Shown in pieces: positions 55,862 to 63,090 of a stretch of 64,000 bases of DNA. The number at the start of each line of letters is the position of its first letter. Position 1 is the first letter of the stretch. The notes under the pieces are model-generated. The model was not told the origin of the DNA. It searched no databases and saw only the letters and a program-made list of their open reading frames with translations. Both the position numbers and the translations under genes were made by a program. Source of the stretch: Actinomyces mediterranea (GTDB taxonomy: Bacteria; Actinomycetota; Actinomycetes; Actinomycetales; Actinomycetaceae); contig NZ_FTPB01000003.1 of NCBI RefSeq assembly GCF_900155595.1, positions 124,001-188,000 of the forward strand. Reading direction: 5' to 3'.

Positions 55862-56479
55862 TCAGTCGGTGGTCGCGCCCTCGTCGACGCCCGCCCACCA
55901 CAGGTGTTGGACGAGCGGCTCCCCCTCCTCCACGGGCAGTCTCCTCCTCAACGAGGAGGGCGCGAATCCGCAGGAGTGGAAGAATCTCAGGCGCGCCTCG
56001 TCGCCCGATGCGATCCATATGCGCAGCGTCGGAGCCTCCGATAAGTCAGCGACCGCCGACATGAGCCGGGAGGCGTGGCCGGATCTGCGGAAGCGCTCGT
56101 CGACCGCGAGGTCGAGGATCTCAGCTCCCGCGCCGATCACATCCGAATCGGAAGCCGCTTCCTCTGCGGGTGCGAATGCCGCGAAGCCGACGACCGTGTC
56201 CGCATGGAGTGCGACGAGGGTGAGGCACCCGGGGGGCGCAGGCGCAGACAGCGTGGCGGTCCACTGCGCTGCGAGACGTTCATCGTCAACGGCGATCTGG
56301 GAGGAGGGCGGGAGCATGAGGCGCAGAGGCGAGGGGGGGAGGGGAGGAGGGGAGAGGGAGGGAGGGGAGAAAAAAGAGAAGAAGAAGAAGAAGAGAGAGG
56401 AGGAGAGGAAGGGGGAGGAGGGAAGGAAGAAAAAAAAAAAAAGGAAAGAGAGAGGAAAGGGAGGAGAGAGGCCGGTCAC
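55862..56479 (-). CDS. GNAT acetyltransferase with aberrant 5' end
   Basis: The open frame runs from a GTG at 56479, which overlaps the dapB stop as GTGA, to 55862 (205 codons). The C-terminal ~145 residues are a normal GNAT domain: TLVALHADTVVGFAAFAP, then ILDLAVDERFRRSGHASRL (acetyl-CoA site) and RIWIASGDEARLRFFHSCGF. Codons ~5-51 lie in a pure pyrimidine tract and read as Phe/Leu/Ser/Pro only, where GNAT proteins should have their first strand and helix. Residue M55 (56317) could be a late start but lacks the N-terminal beta strand. The gene is probably damaged, or the tract is an assembly artefact. Substrate unknown. Confidence 0.6.
   Translation of the reverse strand: MTGLSPPFPLSFLFFFFFLPSSPFLSSSLFFFFFSFFSPPSLSPPPLPPSPLRLMLPPSSQIAVDDERLAAQWTATLSAPAPPGCLTLVALHADTVVGFAAFAPAEEAASDSDVIGAGAEILDLAVDERFRRSGHASRLMSAVADLSEAPTLRIWIASGDEARLRFFHSCGFAPSSLRRRLPVEEGEPLVQHLWWAGVDEGATTD
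56331..56471. repeat. 141-base uninterrupted homopurine/homopyrimidine tract
   Basis: All 141 plus-strand bases are A or G (the complement is all C or T), including a G7 run, GAA repeats and an A13 run near 56430. Such tracts can form triplex DNA and are slippage-prone. It lies at the 5' part of the GNAT reading frame next to dapB. Confidence 0.95.
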
Positions 56480-57216
56480 AGTCCGAGGTAGGTGTCGAGG
56501 CCGATGGACAGTCCCGGGTGCTCGCCGACCGAGCGAATCGCGAGGAGAACCCCCGGCATGAAGGAGATGCGGTCGAAGGAATCGGTTCGGATGACGAGTT
56601 GCTCTCCGGGGTTGCCCAAAAGGATCTCTTCCGACGCGGTCAGTCCGCGCAGCCGGACCGCGTGGACGGGGATCCCCTCGATCCTGCCCCCGCGGGTGCC
56701 CTCCGGGTCGGTCTGTGTGGCATCCGGTATGGCGCCCAGCCCGGCATCCCGGCGGGCTGCGGCGATGCCGCGCGCGGTTGCGGCGGCTGTGCCCGAGGGG
56801 GCGTCGACCTTATTCGGGTGGTGCATCTCGACGACTTCAGCGGACTCGAAGTAGGGGGCGGCCAGGGCTGCGAATTTCATCGCGAGGACGGCTCCCATCG
56901 CGAAATTCGGAGCGATGAGGACATTTCTGCCCGCCCGCTCGGCGTGCTCGCGGACGCGCGCATAGGACTCATCAGTCCATCCGGTCGTGCCGACGACGAC
57001 GTCAACACCCGCGTCGAGCAGGGCGTGCACATTCGACTCGGTGACGGCGGGGATGGAGAAGTCGACTCCGACCTGCGCCCCGGACAGGGTCTGGGAGGTG
57101 ATCTCGTCCCCGGCGTCGAGTTGCGCGACGACCTCCATGCCGGGCGCCGCGGTGACGGCATCGACCACCGTCGATCCCATGCGGCCCTTGGCTCCGGTGA
57201 CGGCTACGCGAATCAT
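56476..57216 (-). CDS. dapB: 4-hydroxy-tetrahydrodipicolinate reductase
   Basis: 246 aa. Reduces the DapA product. NAD(P) motif VAVTGAKGRMGSTVVDAV (~4-21), the loop VVVGTTGWT (~73-81), catalytic segment EMHHPNKVDAPSGTA (~129-143) with the His/Lys pair, and the C-terminal family signature near RTDSFDRISFM. ATG at 57216. The 5' gap separates it from one copy of the 97-bp repeat at 57233. The stop overlaps the GNAT frame by 4 bases. Confidence 0.96.
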   Translation of the reverse strand: MIRVAVTGAKGRMGSTVVDAVTAAPGMEVVAQLDAGDEITSQTLSGAQVGVDFSIPAVTESNVHALLDAGVDVVVGTTGWTDESYARVREHAERAGRNVLIAPNFAMGAVLAMKFAALAAPYFESAEVVEMHHPNKVDAPSGTAAATARGIAAARRDAGLGAIPDATQTDPEGTRGGRIEGIPVHAVRLRGLTASEEILLGNPGEQLVIRTDSFDRISFMPGVLLAIRSVGEHPGLSIGLDTYLGL

Positions 57217-57232
57217 GATGCTCCTATCGGTC

Positions 57233-57329
57233 GGGTGTGTCAGTTCTCAGGAAGGACGAGGGCGCGGGCGCGCGGCTGGGAGACGAGCTGGGCGGCGAGG
57301 ACACGCACGTCATCGGTGGTGACGGCGTT
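57233..57329. repeat. 97-bp direct repeat, copy 1 (truncated M16 3' end)
   Basis: Matches 58402-58498 over 97 bases with two mismatches. On the minus strand it encodes the C-terminal ~30 codons of the M16 peptidase, including LVSQPRARALVLPEN and stop, but no upstream body, so it is a duplicated fragment. Confidence 0.95.
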
Positions 57330-57397
57330 TGCGGCGTTCGCAGTTGGGAGCACATACGGGAAGGCAGACTCATGCGTTCACGAATGCTAAAACGTAT

Positions 57398-58282
57398 TCA
57401 GTCGACAGCACGAATGAACTCCTGCCGAATGACATTCAGTTCATCGGCAGTCAACCGTCGACTCCCCTGGAGCTTCGATACCGAGGCAATCAAACGACCG
57501 TCGAATTCTCTGGGAATTTTCCCCGCGATCTCGATCTGCGCTCGGATCTGCTCCTTATCTCTTTCGTCCATTCCGTTGACGAGTTGGTGGACCACTCTGC
57601 TAATCGAATCATTAATCGTCTCTCCCTCAATGGGATCCAATTCGACTCGTCGTGTTGATCGCCTCCCGATGCCGACCTGCGTCGATTGGCAATCAACCAC
57701 GCTTTCGACCGTCGGCGCTGTTGTGGCCCCTGTTACTGAGCCCGGAACTTCGAGAACCTCGGTGAACCACTCACTCGGCAGTATTTCTACAGTATCCGCT
57801 TCCTGGCGCAGCAATCTGCTCATATTCCTTGACACGTCCCCGGCGCCGAGCAAATGGACGCGAATACCATAGTTCTGCGCTAACTGCACTCCTAGGCGAA
57901 TATCTTCATCTCCGGAGAGAACGACCGCATCGACGACTGCTCGATGGCGAGCCAAATCGATAAGATCTGTGACGATCAGGGAGTCAACTCCCTTTTGTTG
58001 TCCGGCGCCGTTGAGAACGCCGAGCCGAAGCTTGACAGAAGGTAACAGCGCCAATTCAGCCTGATCCGCAGACAATTGATTTCCAGGCATGGCATCATAC
58101 CAGTAGGTACGCAGGAGCGGCACATCCGATGCCAATCGTTGAGAGATCTCAACCAGCTTATCGATCATCCGCATCGGGTCCTTGAGGCGAATCTGGTCGC
58201 GTCTCAGCTTCTCTCCAAATGCTGCGCGTATCCCCGCGGCATAGAAGTATCCCGCATCTACTAGGAGCGCACAACGATCCAC
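57398..58282 (-). CDS. NYN-domain (PIN-like) ribonuclease protein in an inserted cassette
   Basis: 294 aa from a GTG at 58282, preceded by GGGGG; a TTG upstream would add 37 residues. NYN/DUF88 (LabA-like) domain at ~1-170: CALLVDAGYFYAAG with the first catalytic Asp, then KGVDSLIVTDLIDLA and AVVLSGDEDIRLGVQLAQ with the acidic metal site, and VHLLGAG. The C-terminal region (~175-294) is low-GC and helical, ending VSKLQGSRRLTADELNVIRQ. NYN proteins are RNases or scaffolds in defence and RNA decay. Codon use is less GC-rich than neighbours. Flanked by 97-bp repeats. Role not known. Confidence 0.8.
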   Translation of the reverse strand: MDRCALLVDAGYFYAAGIRAAFGEKLRRDQIRLKDPMRMIDKLVEISQRLASDVPLLRTYWYDAMPGNQLSADQAELALLPSVKLRLGVLNGAGQQKGVDSLIVTDLIDLARHRAVVDAVVLSGDEDIRLGVQLAQNYGIRVHLLGAGDVSRNMSRLLRQEADTVEILPSEWFTEVLEVPGSVTGATTAPTVESVVDCQSTQVGIGRRSTRRVELDPIEGETINDSISRVVHQLVNGMDERDKEQIRAQIEIAGKIPREFDGRLIASVSKLQGSRRLTADELNVIRQEFIRAVD

Positions 58283-58401
58283 ATCGACCCCCAGATCAAA
58301 TACATAGGCCCCCTTGCGGGGGCCATACGCTGACCGTGCAACTAATAACGACCAGCAGATTATTAGGCTACCAGATTTGGTAGCGGTCCACAATCGTTAA
58401 G

Positions 58402-58498
58402 GGGTGTGTCAGTTCTCAGGAAGGACGAGGGCGCGGGCGCGCGGCTGGGAGACGAGCTGGGCGGCGAGGGCGCGCACGTCATCGGTGGTGACGGCGTT
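58402..58498. repeat. 97-bp direct repeat, copy 2 (true M16 3' end)
   Basis: Covers the last codons and stop of the intact M16 peptidase gene. Together with copy 1 it brackets the NYN gene, giving a cassette of about 1.17 kb (one repeat plus 1072 bases). Confidence 0.95.
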
Positions 58499-59722
58499 GA
58501 CGGCGTCGAGGGACTCGGTGACGGTCTTGTAGCGCCCTGAGACTTCGGAGCGCCCCAAGCGCATCATCTTCGACCAATTGTCCTCCAAGCCGAGGGCGAC
58601 TGAGCCGCGGACTTGGCCGCGCACACGTTCGAGTTCGGCGTCGGTAGGGCCGGTGGCAGCGAGGTCTTCGAGTTCGCCGATCATGATGCGCTGGACCTCG
58701 TCGATGTTCGAGGGCGAGGTGCCCGCGTACATGCCGACGGTGCCAGTGTCGGTGTAGGCGGATTCGAAGGCGTAGGTCGTGTAAGCGAGGCCGCGCTTCT
58801 CGCGCACTTCTTGGAAGAGCCTCGATGACATGGAGCCACCGAGGACGCTGATGAGCACCGACATGGTGGGGCCCTCGTCGGCGTGGACTCGCCTGCCCTT
58901 CGTTCCGACGATGAGGTGCGCCTGTTCGACAGTGCGCCTGCGGATGACCTCGTACTCGTGCTCGGGCGTCGCCTCCGGGGTCATCGACCTGCGAGGCCTG
59001 GGCTGGGCGCTGGTCGGGGCGTCCGACCAGGCGGAGGCGCTGATCGCCTCGTCGATGAGTGCGACGAGCCTGTCGTGGTCGACGGCGCCCGAGGCTGCGA
59101 CGACGAGGGAGTCGGGCGCGTAGTGGCGGCGGTAGTGCTCCCAGACGGCGTCGCGCGTGACCGATGAGATGACGTCGGGAGTTCCTCCTATGGGTCGGCC
59201 CAGAGGTGTGTCGCCGTGGACGGCAAGTTGGAAGGCGTCGTGGACGACTTCGTTGGGACTGTCCTCCGCCATGGCGAGCTCGTCGAGGATGACGCCGCGC
59301 TCCATGGAGAAGGCGTCGGGGGTGAGCATCGAGTTGGAGAGCATGTCGACGAGGACGCCGGTCGCCATATCAAGGTCGTCGGAGAGGATCCGCGCCCAGT
59401 AGGCGGTGTGTTCGCGGGCGGTTTCCGCGTTCGAGTCCCCGCCGACCCGGTCGAAGGATTCTGCGATGTCGAGGGCGCTGCGCCGCGTCGTCCCTTTGAA
59501 GAGGAGGTGTTCGAGGAAGTGAGTGGATCCGGCGAAGTCCGCGGATTCGTCGCGCGACCCGACGGGCACCCACAGACTGAGTGCGACCGAGCGGGTTGCG
59601 GGGACCGTCTGGGTGATGATTCGACTTCCCGATGAGGTGACGGTTCGCAGGATGTCGCCTTCGGAGTCGTCAAGCAGGTGCGCCCGGGTCGCTTCAAGGG
59701 GCAATTCGATCGGCGGAGTCAT
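58409..59722 (-). CDS. M16 family zinc metallopeptidase
   Basis: 437 aa. HFLEH zinc-binding inverted motif (residues 68-72, HxxEH) and a third ligand Glu in ERGVILDELAMAEDS-like segment (~141-155). The second half has the family's DHDRLVAL and GGSMSSRLFQEVREKRGLAY (~297-316). Members of this size (half of pitrilysin) usually act as homodimers or with an inactive partner; in this phylum the gene often sits beside dapB. No signal peptide is evident. Its 3' end has been copied at 57233, which marks a cassette insertion next to it. Confidence 0.92.
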   Translation of the reverse strand: MTPPIELPLEATRAHLLDDSEGDILRTVTSSGSRIITQTVPATRSVALSLWVPVGSRDESADFAGSTHFLEHLLFKGTTRRSALDIAESFDRVGGDSNAETAREHTAYWARILSDDLDMATGVLVDMLSNSMLTPDAFSMERGVILDELAMAEDSPNEVVHDAFQLAVHGDTPLGRPIGGTPDVISSVTRDAVWEHYRRHYAPDSLVVAASGAVDHDRLVALIDEAISASAWSDAPTSAQPRPRRSMTPEATPEHEYEVIRRRTVEQAHLIVGTKGRRVHADEGPTMSVLISVLGGSMSSRLFQEVREKRGLAYTTYAFESAYTDTGTVGMYAGTSPSNIDEVQRIMIGELEDLAATGPTDAELERVRGQVRGSVALGLEDNWSKMMRLGRSEVSGRYKTVTESLDAVNAVTTDDVRALAAQLVSQPRARALVLPEN

Positions 59723-59784
59723 GGCGATGATTCTAGCCGCCCGACGGTAAAGCTCCCTCCGGGGGTGACACAGACACAGAACAA

Positions 59785-59828
59785 CGCATAGTCGGGGCTA
59801 GCGTGACGACGCTATCCCCGACTATGCG
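59785..59828. terminator. Terminator at the end of module A
   Basis: CGCATAGTCGGGG pairs perfectly with CCCCGACTATGCG, with an inner TAGCG/CGCTA stem. It lies between the two-helix protein gene (ends 59842) and the M16 gene (starts 59722) and isolates them. Confidence 0.85.
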
Positions 59829-59841
59829 GCATTGGAAGATG

Positions 59842-60093
59842 CTACTGGCCGTTTTGGAGGGCTGCGGCTTGCTCGTCCATGATCCGGCGCCGATTGCGGT
59901 CATAGTCCCCCAGACCCCGCCCCACCGTGAACAGCAGGAATGCCACCATCCAGGTATTCTCAGGAGTTTGGCTTTTCGTGATCAACGCGTACCCGAAGCT
60001 CATCACTAGGACCGCGATCGTCAGCCAGTCGCAGGCGCGACCGACCTTTCCCCACGCGCTCATGTCCTTCCATTGAGCCATTGTGCTTGTCAC
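59842..60093 (-). CDS. Small two-helix membrane protein, putative immunity protein (module A)
   Basis: 83 aa from a GTG at 60093; an ATG four codons on (60081) is an alternative. Two hydrophobic segments (~22-39 and ~46-60) flank a polar loop, and a basic/charged tail ends with NRRRIMDEQ. Seven bases downstream of the exported peptide gene, so co-transcribed. Its paralogue is at 61747. The paralogues share the pattern W-x4-W-x2-[VI]G-[RE]AC-x-WL at the N terminus and D-YD-[RQ]-x2-RR at the C terminus, but are otherwise diverged. Hypothesis: self-protection against the peptide. No known immunity family recognised. Confidence 0.7.
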   Translation of the reverse strand: MTSTMAQWKDMSAWGKVGRACDWLTIAVLVMSFGYALITKSQTPENTWMVAFLLFTVGRGLGDYDRNRRRIMDEQAAALQNGQ

Positions 60094-60099
60094 TTCCTC

Positions 60100-60510
60100 T
60101 CACCTGTAGTAGCAGTACGAGTGATTGGGGCATTCTTTCTGGAACCCGTGACTCCATCCATGGTATCCGGCGATTCCCACCGGACCGAGTCCATAAGCAG
60201 CTCCCATCAGACCCCATCCCCAGTCGCCGCTCCACATACTCCATGTCACTTGGCCTGTGGCAGCACGGGCAACACCATCATTGTAAGCCACGGTGTAACC
60301 TGCCATCAGAACGGCAACAATAGCCGCTATAGGAATCGCTCTCGTCTGTTCAGATTCTCTTTCAAATGTCGTACTCTCGACCGTGACAGACACGCTATCA
60401 CGGTCTTGCATTGTGACAGTATCAGTGGAGCCGTACGCGACTCCAGCGCCACTGAGTACGAGCGCACACGAAGTCAGTGCACTGATCACAGTCCTCTTCA
60501 ACGTCGTCAT
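60100..60510 (-). CDS. Exported Cys-containing peptide, putative bacteriocin-like toxin (module A)
   Basis: 136 aa from the ATG at 60510, preceded by AAAGGAG. Sec signal peptide with basic start MTTLKRTV and hydrophobic core, predicted cleavage after VAYG (~27). Residues ~28-54 are a polar pro-region. A hydrophobic stretch (~58-72) follows, then YNDGVARAATGQVTWSMW (~76-93) and the Gly/Trp/Tyr-rich end GLGPVGIAGYHGWSHGF with Cys127 and Cys133, ending YCYYR. Residues 1-54 are identical to module B. Secreted, small and paired with a small membrane protein, as in bacteriocin/immunity systems; SdpC-type toxins are an analogy only. No export or processing genes are nearby. Confidence 0.7.
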   Translation of the reverse strand: MTTLKRTVISALTSCALVLSGAGVAYGSTDTVTMQDRDSVSVTVESTTFERESEQTRAIPIAAIVAVLMAGYTVAYNDGVARAATGQVTWSMWSGDWGWGLMGAAYGLGPVGIAGYHGWSHGFQKECPNHSYCYYR

Positions 60511-60737
60511 TGTTGTCTCCTTTGAGACAAAGCTGCTTGAGTGATTGTCGGCGGACGCCGTCATTTTATGATTTGCGACTCGTCCTCTTCTATCGAGGAA
60601 TGTTAATGATTGTTGGGATGGTGCCTGTCTCGGCGTTCATCGCCAGATAGCATCCGACCGAAGACGCACGGCATACCCCGCTTCCACGACACGTGGTGCA
60701 GCACGGACATGTGAAACACGTTGAGTACGAGAATCTG
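60349..60737. repeat. 389-bp direct repeat, copy A
   Basis: Nearly identical to 62274-62662 (same length, about ten mismatches). It covers the first 54 codons of the peptide gene plus 227 bases upstream, so the two modules share leader, signal peptide and promoter. Confidence 0.95.
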
Positions 60738-60975
60738 CGTCTATGCAGGTGAGGGTAGGGGTCGTGGAGCGGGTCTGGGTGGTGCTTGCTGTCTAGTTCA
60801 TGGTGGTTTTCCATTCGATGGGGGGTCAGGCGGTCGAGGTGGTCGTGTCTGCGGTGCCTGTGGTAGGTGCGTTCGATCCAGGTGACGATCGCGATGCGTA
60901 GTTGGTCGTACTCGCTCAAGATCTGCGCCGCCAGGGCATGAGCCTCGCTCGCATCGGGCGGATCCTTAACTGCTC
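60700..60975 (-). pseudogene. IS3-family transposase C-terminal relic 4
   Basis: On the minus strand ILSEYDQLRIAIVTWIERTYHRH and RRHDHLDRLTPHR is the C-terminal end of an IS3 integrase, similar to relics at 45.9 and 47.5 kb. It then runs into the 389-bp repeat. Suggests a transposon was involved in moving or duplicating the peptide modules. Confidence 0.6.
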
Positions 60976-61019
60976 AACCTCAACAATCAGACGCGCTGTG
61001 GGTTGCTAACACCATAGAT

Positions 61020-61030
61020 TGGTAGTACCA
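61020..61030. promoter_or_regulatory. Palindrome upstream of the toxin-antitoxin pair
   Basis: TGGTA-G-TACCA is a perfect inverted repeat 7 bases before the GTG at 61038. RHH antitoxins usually bind such short repeats to repress their operon. Confidence 0.45.
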
Positions 61031-61037
61031 TTCTCGT

Positions 61038-61325
61038 GTGGCCATTAGATTCACTAAGAGTGCCGGACGCCACGGGGTATCTCAACAAGAAGCCCTGCAC
61101 GCTGTTTTCCATCACGTTAACGCTGCTTCGATTGAAGGAGAGCCGGGAGATAAGACCATGGTCTTCGTCGGATTGCCGCACCCTCAAGCACGGCGGTTCA
61201 TCGAGGTGATTGCTTCGATCAGGGGGAGCGCAGATATCAAGATCTTTCACGCAATGGAGGTCACCGACGCGTGGAAGCATCTGGTCTACGAAGCCGGGCA
61301 CACAGAATGGGAGAACGAATCGTGA
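61038..61325 (+). CDS. BrnT-like toxin of a type II toxin-antitoxin pair
   Basis: 95 aa from a GTG at 61038. BrnT-like RNase fold hints: ARF/KHG-type segment KSAGRHGVSQQEALHAVFHH (~7-26), then a hydrophobic strand MVFVGLPHPQARRFIEVIAS (~41-60) and IKIFHAMEV (~67-75), as in toxins of this group. Toxin gene first and antitoxin second, as in BrnTA. Overlaps the antitoxin gene as GTGA. Confidence in the family is moderate because pairwise similarity is low. Confidence 0.65.
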   Translation: MAIRFTKSAGRHGVSQQEALHAVFHHVNAASIEGEPGDKTMVFVGLPHPQARRFIEVIASIRGSADIKIFHAMEVTDAWKHLVYEAGHTEWENES

Positions 61326-61660
61326 CTCACACACTGACTGAGGAAGAAGAAGCCCGCTACAGCGCCCTCGCAGACACAGCGGAAAGGGGCGAACTCAAGC
61401 AACTCGGACCCGCACTCGGGTCGAGGACGCTCGCCAACGCGGACGATCTTGCGTCGTTCATGGTGACTCATGGCGTGACCACTGGGGGCCGACCTAATCT
61501 CGGGAGAGCGCGCGCTACGGGTCATGGGCGGTCGCCGCGGCGCCAGGTACGGCTGCCTGAGGATCTGAACAATCGCTTGGATGCATATGCTGACGCCAAA
61601 GACCTCACAGTCTCCGATGTCATCCGCGCCGCCCTCGAAGCGTATCTTCAACCCGCCTAA
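61322..61660 (+). CDS. Ribbon-helix-helix antitoxin
   Basis: 112 aa from a GTG at 61322, which overlaps the toxin stop by 4 bases. The acidic N-terminal region (~1-60) is probably the toxin-binding part. The C-terminal RHH/CopG motif is RRQVRLPEDLNNRLDAYADAKDLTVSDVIRAALEAYL (about residues 73-108, given in parts: RQVRLPEDLNNRLD then SDVIRAALEAY). It should neutralise the toxin and bind the upstream palindrome. Lies between the two peptide modules on the opposite strand. Confidence 0.8.
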   Translation: MTHTLTEEEEARYSALADTAERGELKQLGPALGSRTLANADDLASFMVTHGVTTGGRPNLGRARATGHGRSPRRQVRLPEDLNNRLDAYADAKDLTVSDVIRAALEAYLQPA

Positions 61661-61746
61661 CCGCCGGTATTGATCACTGCCAGGAGGCATCCTTGGATTG
61701 CCAGCAGACTGTGCACATCAGATGTAGCCGCGGCATTGAACGATGG

Positions 61747-62001
61747 CTATTGACCAATATCGATGCCAGGTCTTTGCGCTGGGCAAGACGCTGACTCGTT
61801 CCGCCGACGAATACGTTGATCATATTCCTTGAATCCGGCACCTAACAGCATCAGGAATATCGCCATCCACCACATGAATTCAGAAACCTGAATCCCCCGA
61901 ATCATCGAATACGCCAAGTTAACGCCCAGCCCCACGGCTGCGAGCCAGTAGCACGCCTCACCGATGAGAGCCCACACACCCATGTTGTTCCACCGAGACA
62001 T
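61747..62001 (-). CDS. Small two-helix membrane protein, putative immunity protein (module B)
   Basis: 84 aa from the ATG at 62001, preceded by GAGGGGG. Two hydrophobic segments (~20-36 and ~43-58), then a charged tail with EYDQRIRRRNE. Eleven bases downstream of peptide gene B. Paralogue of 59842-60093 with shared N- and C-terminal residues. Hypothetical immunity partner of peptide B. The codons between segments diverge from module A, as would be needed for specific recognition. Confidence 0.7.
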   Translation of the reverse strand: MSRWNNMGVWALIGEACYWLAAVGLGVNLAYSMIRGIQVSEFMWWMAIFLMLLGAGFKEYDQRIRRRNESASCPAQRPGIDIGQ

Positions 62002-62012
62002 CACCCGCCCCC

Positions 62013-62435
62013 TCACCTGTAGTAGCAGTACGAGTGCTTTGGACACTCCGTCTTAAAGCCGTGGCTCCATCCTTGGTACCCCGCCCAGCCAACGGGACCA
62101 AGTCCATTTGCGTACGCAAGTAAAGCCCATCCCCACTGTCCCTCCCACATGCTCCATGTCACTTGGCCTGTGGCAGCACGGGCAACGCCATCGTTGTACG
62201 CCCACTTGTAACCACCCGCCAGGACAGCAAAGACGACAGTGACGGCTACGCCTACTCTTCTCGGCGACTCGGGTTCAGATTCTCTTTCAAATGTCGTACT
62301 CTCGACCGTGACAGACACGCTATCACGGTCTTGCATTGTGACAGTATCAGTGGAGCCGTACGCGACTCCAGCGCCACTGAGTACGAGCGCACACGAAGTC
62401 AGTGCACTGATCACAGTCCTCTTCAACGTCGTCAT
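62013..62435 (-). CDS. Exported Cys-containing peptide, putative bacteriocin-like toxin (module B)
   Basis: 140 aa from the ATG at 62435, preceded by AAAGGAG. The first 54 residues, covering signal peptide and pro-region, are identical to module A. Then it diverges (PESPRRVGVAVTVVFAVLAGG) and converges again at AYNDGVARAATGQVTWSMW, then WGWALLAYANGLGPVGWAG, YQGWSHGF and ECPKHSYCYYR with Cys131 and Cys137. The pattern is constant leader, variable hydrophobic core, and constant Cys-bearing tail. Co-transcribed with the membrane protein at 61747. Confidence 0.7.
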   Translation of the reverse strand: MTTLKRTVISALTSCALVLSGAGVAYGSTDTVTMQDRDSVSVTVESTTFERESEPESPRRVGVAVTVVFAVLAGGYKWAYNDGVARAATGQVTWSMWEGQWGWALLAYANGLGPVGWAGYQGWSHGFKTECPKHSYCYYR

Positions 62436-62662
62436 TGTTGTCTCCTTTGAGACAAAGCTGCTTGAGTGATTGTTGGCCGACGTTGTCATTTTATGATTTG
62501 CGACTCGTCCTCTTCTATCGAGGAATGTTAATGATTGTTGGGATGGTGCCTGTCTCGGCGTTCATCGCCAGATAGCATCCGACCGAAGACGCACGGCATA
62601 CCCCGCTTCCACGACACGTGGTACGGCACAGACGCGTGAAACACGTTGAGTACGAGAATCTG
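62274..62662. repeat. 389-bp direct repeat, copy B
   Basis: Partner of 60349-60737, in the same orientation 1925 bp apart. Together they frame a potential recombination event that would delete or amplify a module plus the toxin-antitoxin genes between them. Confidence 0.95.
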
Positions 62663-62765
62663 GGCCTTTGCAGGTGAGGATGGAGGTCGTGGGGTGGGAC
62701 TGGGTGGTGGTGGGGGTTGAGGTCTCTCGGTGATGGGAGTTCTTACACGACCTGTCAGAGAGGCC
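62663..62765. other. Short decayed stretch after repeat copy B
   Basis: GT-rich on the plus strand (TGGTGGTGGGGG). No gene seen. It may be the continuation of the same IS3 relic as at 60.7-60.9 kb, which it resembles near the repeat edge. Confidence 0.3.
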
Positions 62766-62935
62766 TGGGCGTGTGTCACGTTACCGGCAGTCTTGCTGAT
62801 CTCACTGCTTTCTTGTCCCTGGATCGGCTCGGTCTACGAGCGCTGTGGCAGCAACTCAACGAGCAGCCCACCGTCATCGAGTGTGCCGTCATCGAGTTGT
62901 ATCCGTGGTGTTTTGCTCGTGGTGGCCGGGAGTCT
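62766..62935 (+). pseudogene. ISL3-family transposase N-terminal relic
   Basis: The plus strand reads HVTGSLADLTAFLSLDRLGL then QQLNEQPTVIECAVIELYPWC, like the N terminus of ISL3 transposases (an IEC-type strand then a zinc-finger Cys, here degraded). No catalytic region follows; the frame is lost after GGRESVT. Identification is from memory of the family pattern. Confidence 0.4.
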
Positions 62936-63090
62936 GTAACCCCGACAACAACCGCCTCAGAATACTCCTCAACGGCGGCGGCCCACACACCTACCCCACG
63001 CTCAAATACGAAGAGCCGGTTGGAGTCCCCACGCAAAGGATCGATGGCGCAACCCTATTTCCGGGACCGTCGCCCCTCGATCGAGGAAAG

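Noticed and set aside
55830-56561. A plus-strand frame reading Lys/Glu/Arg repeats through the purine tract
   Set aside because: The repeats come only from the A/G tract and the flanks are antisense to GNAT and dapB; no ribosome-binding site or homology.
60100-62435. Calling the exported peptides SdpC or lactococcin-972 family members
   Set aside because: I see only general likeness (small, exported, Cys-containing, immunity-like partner) and no shared motif that I can name.
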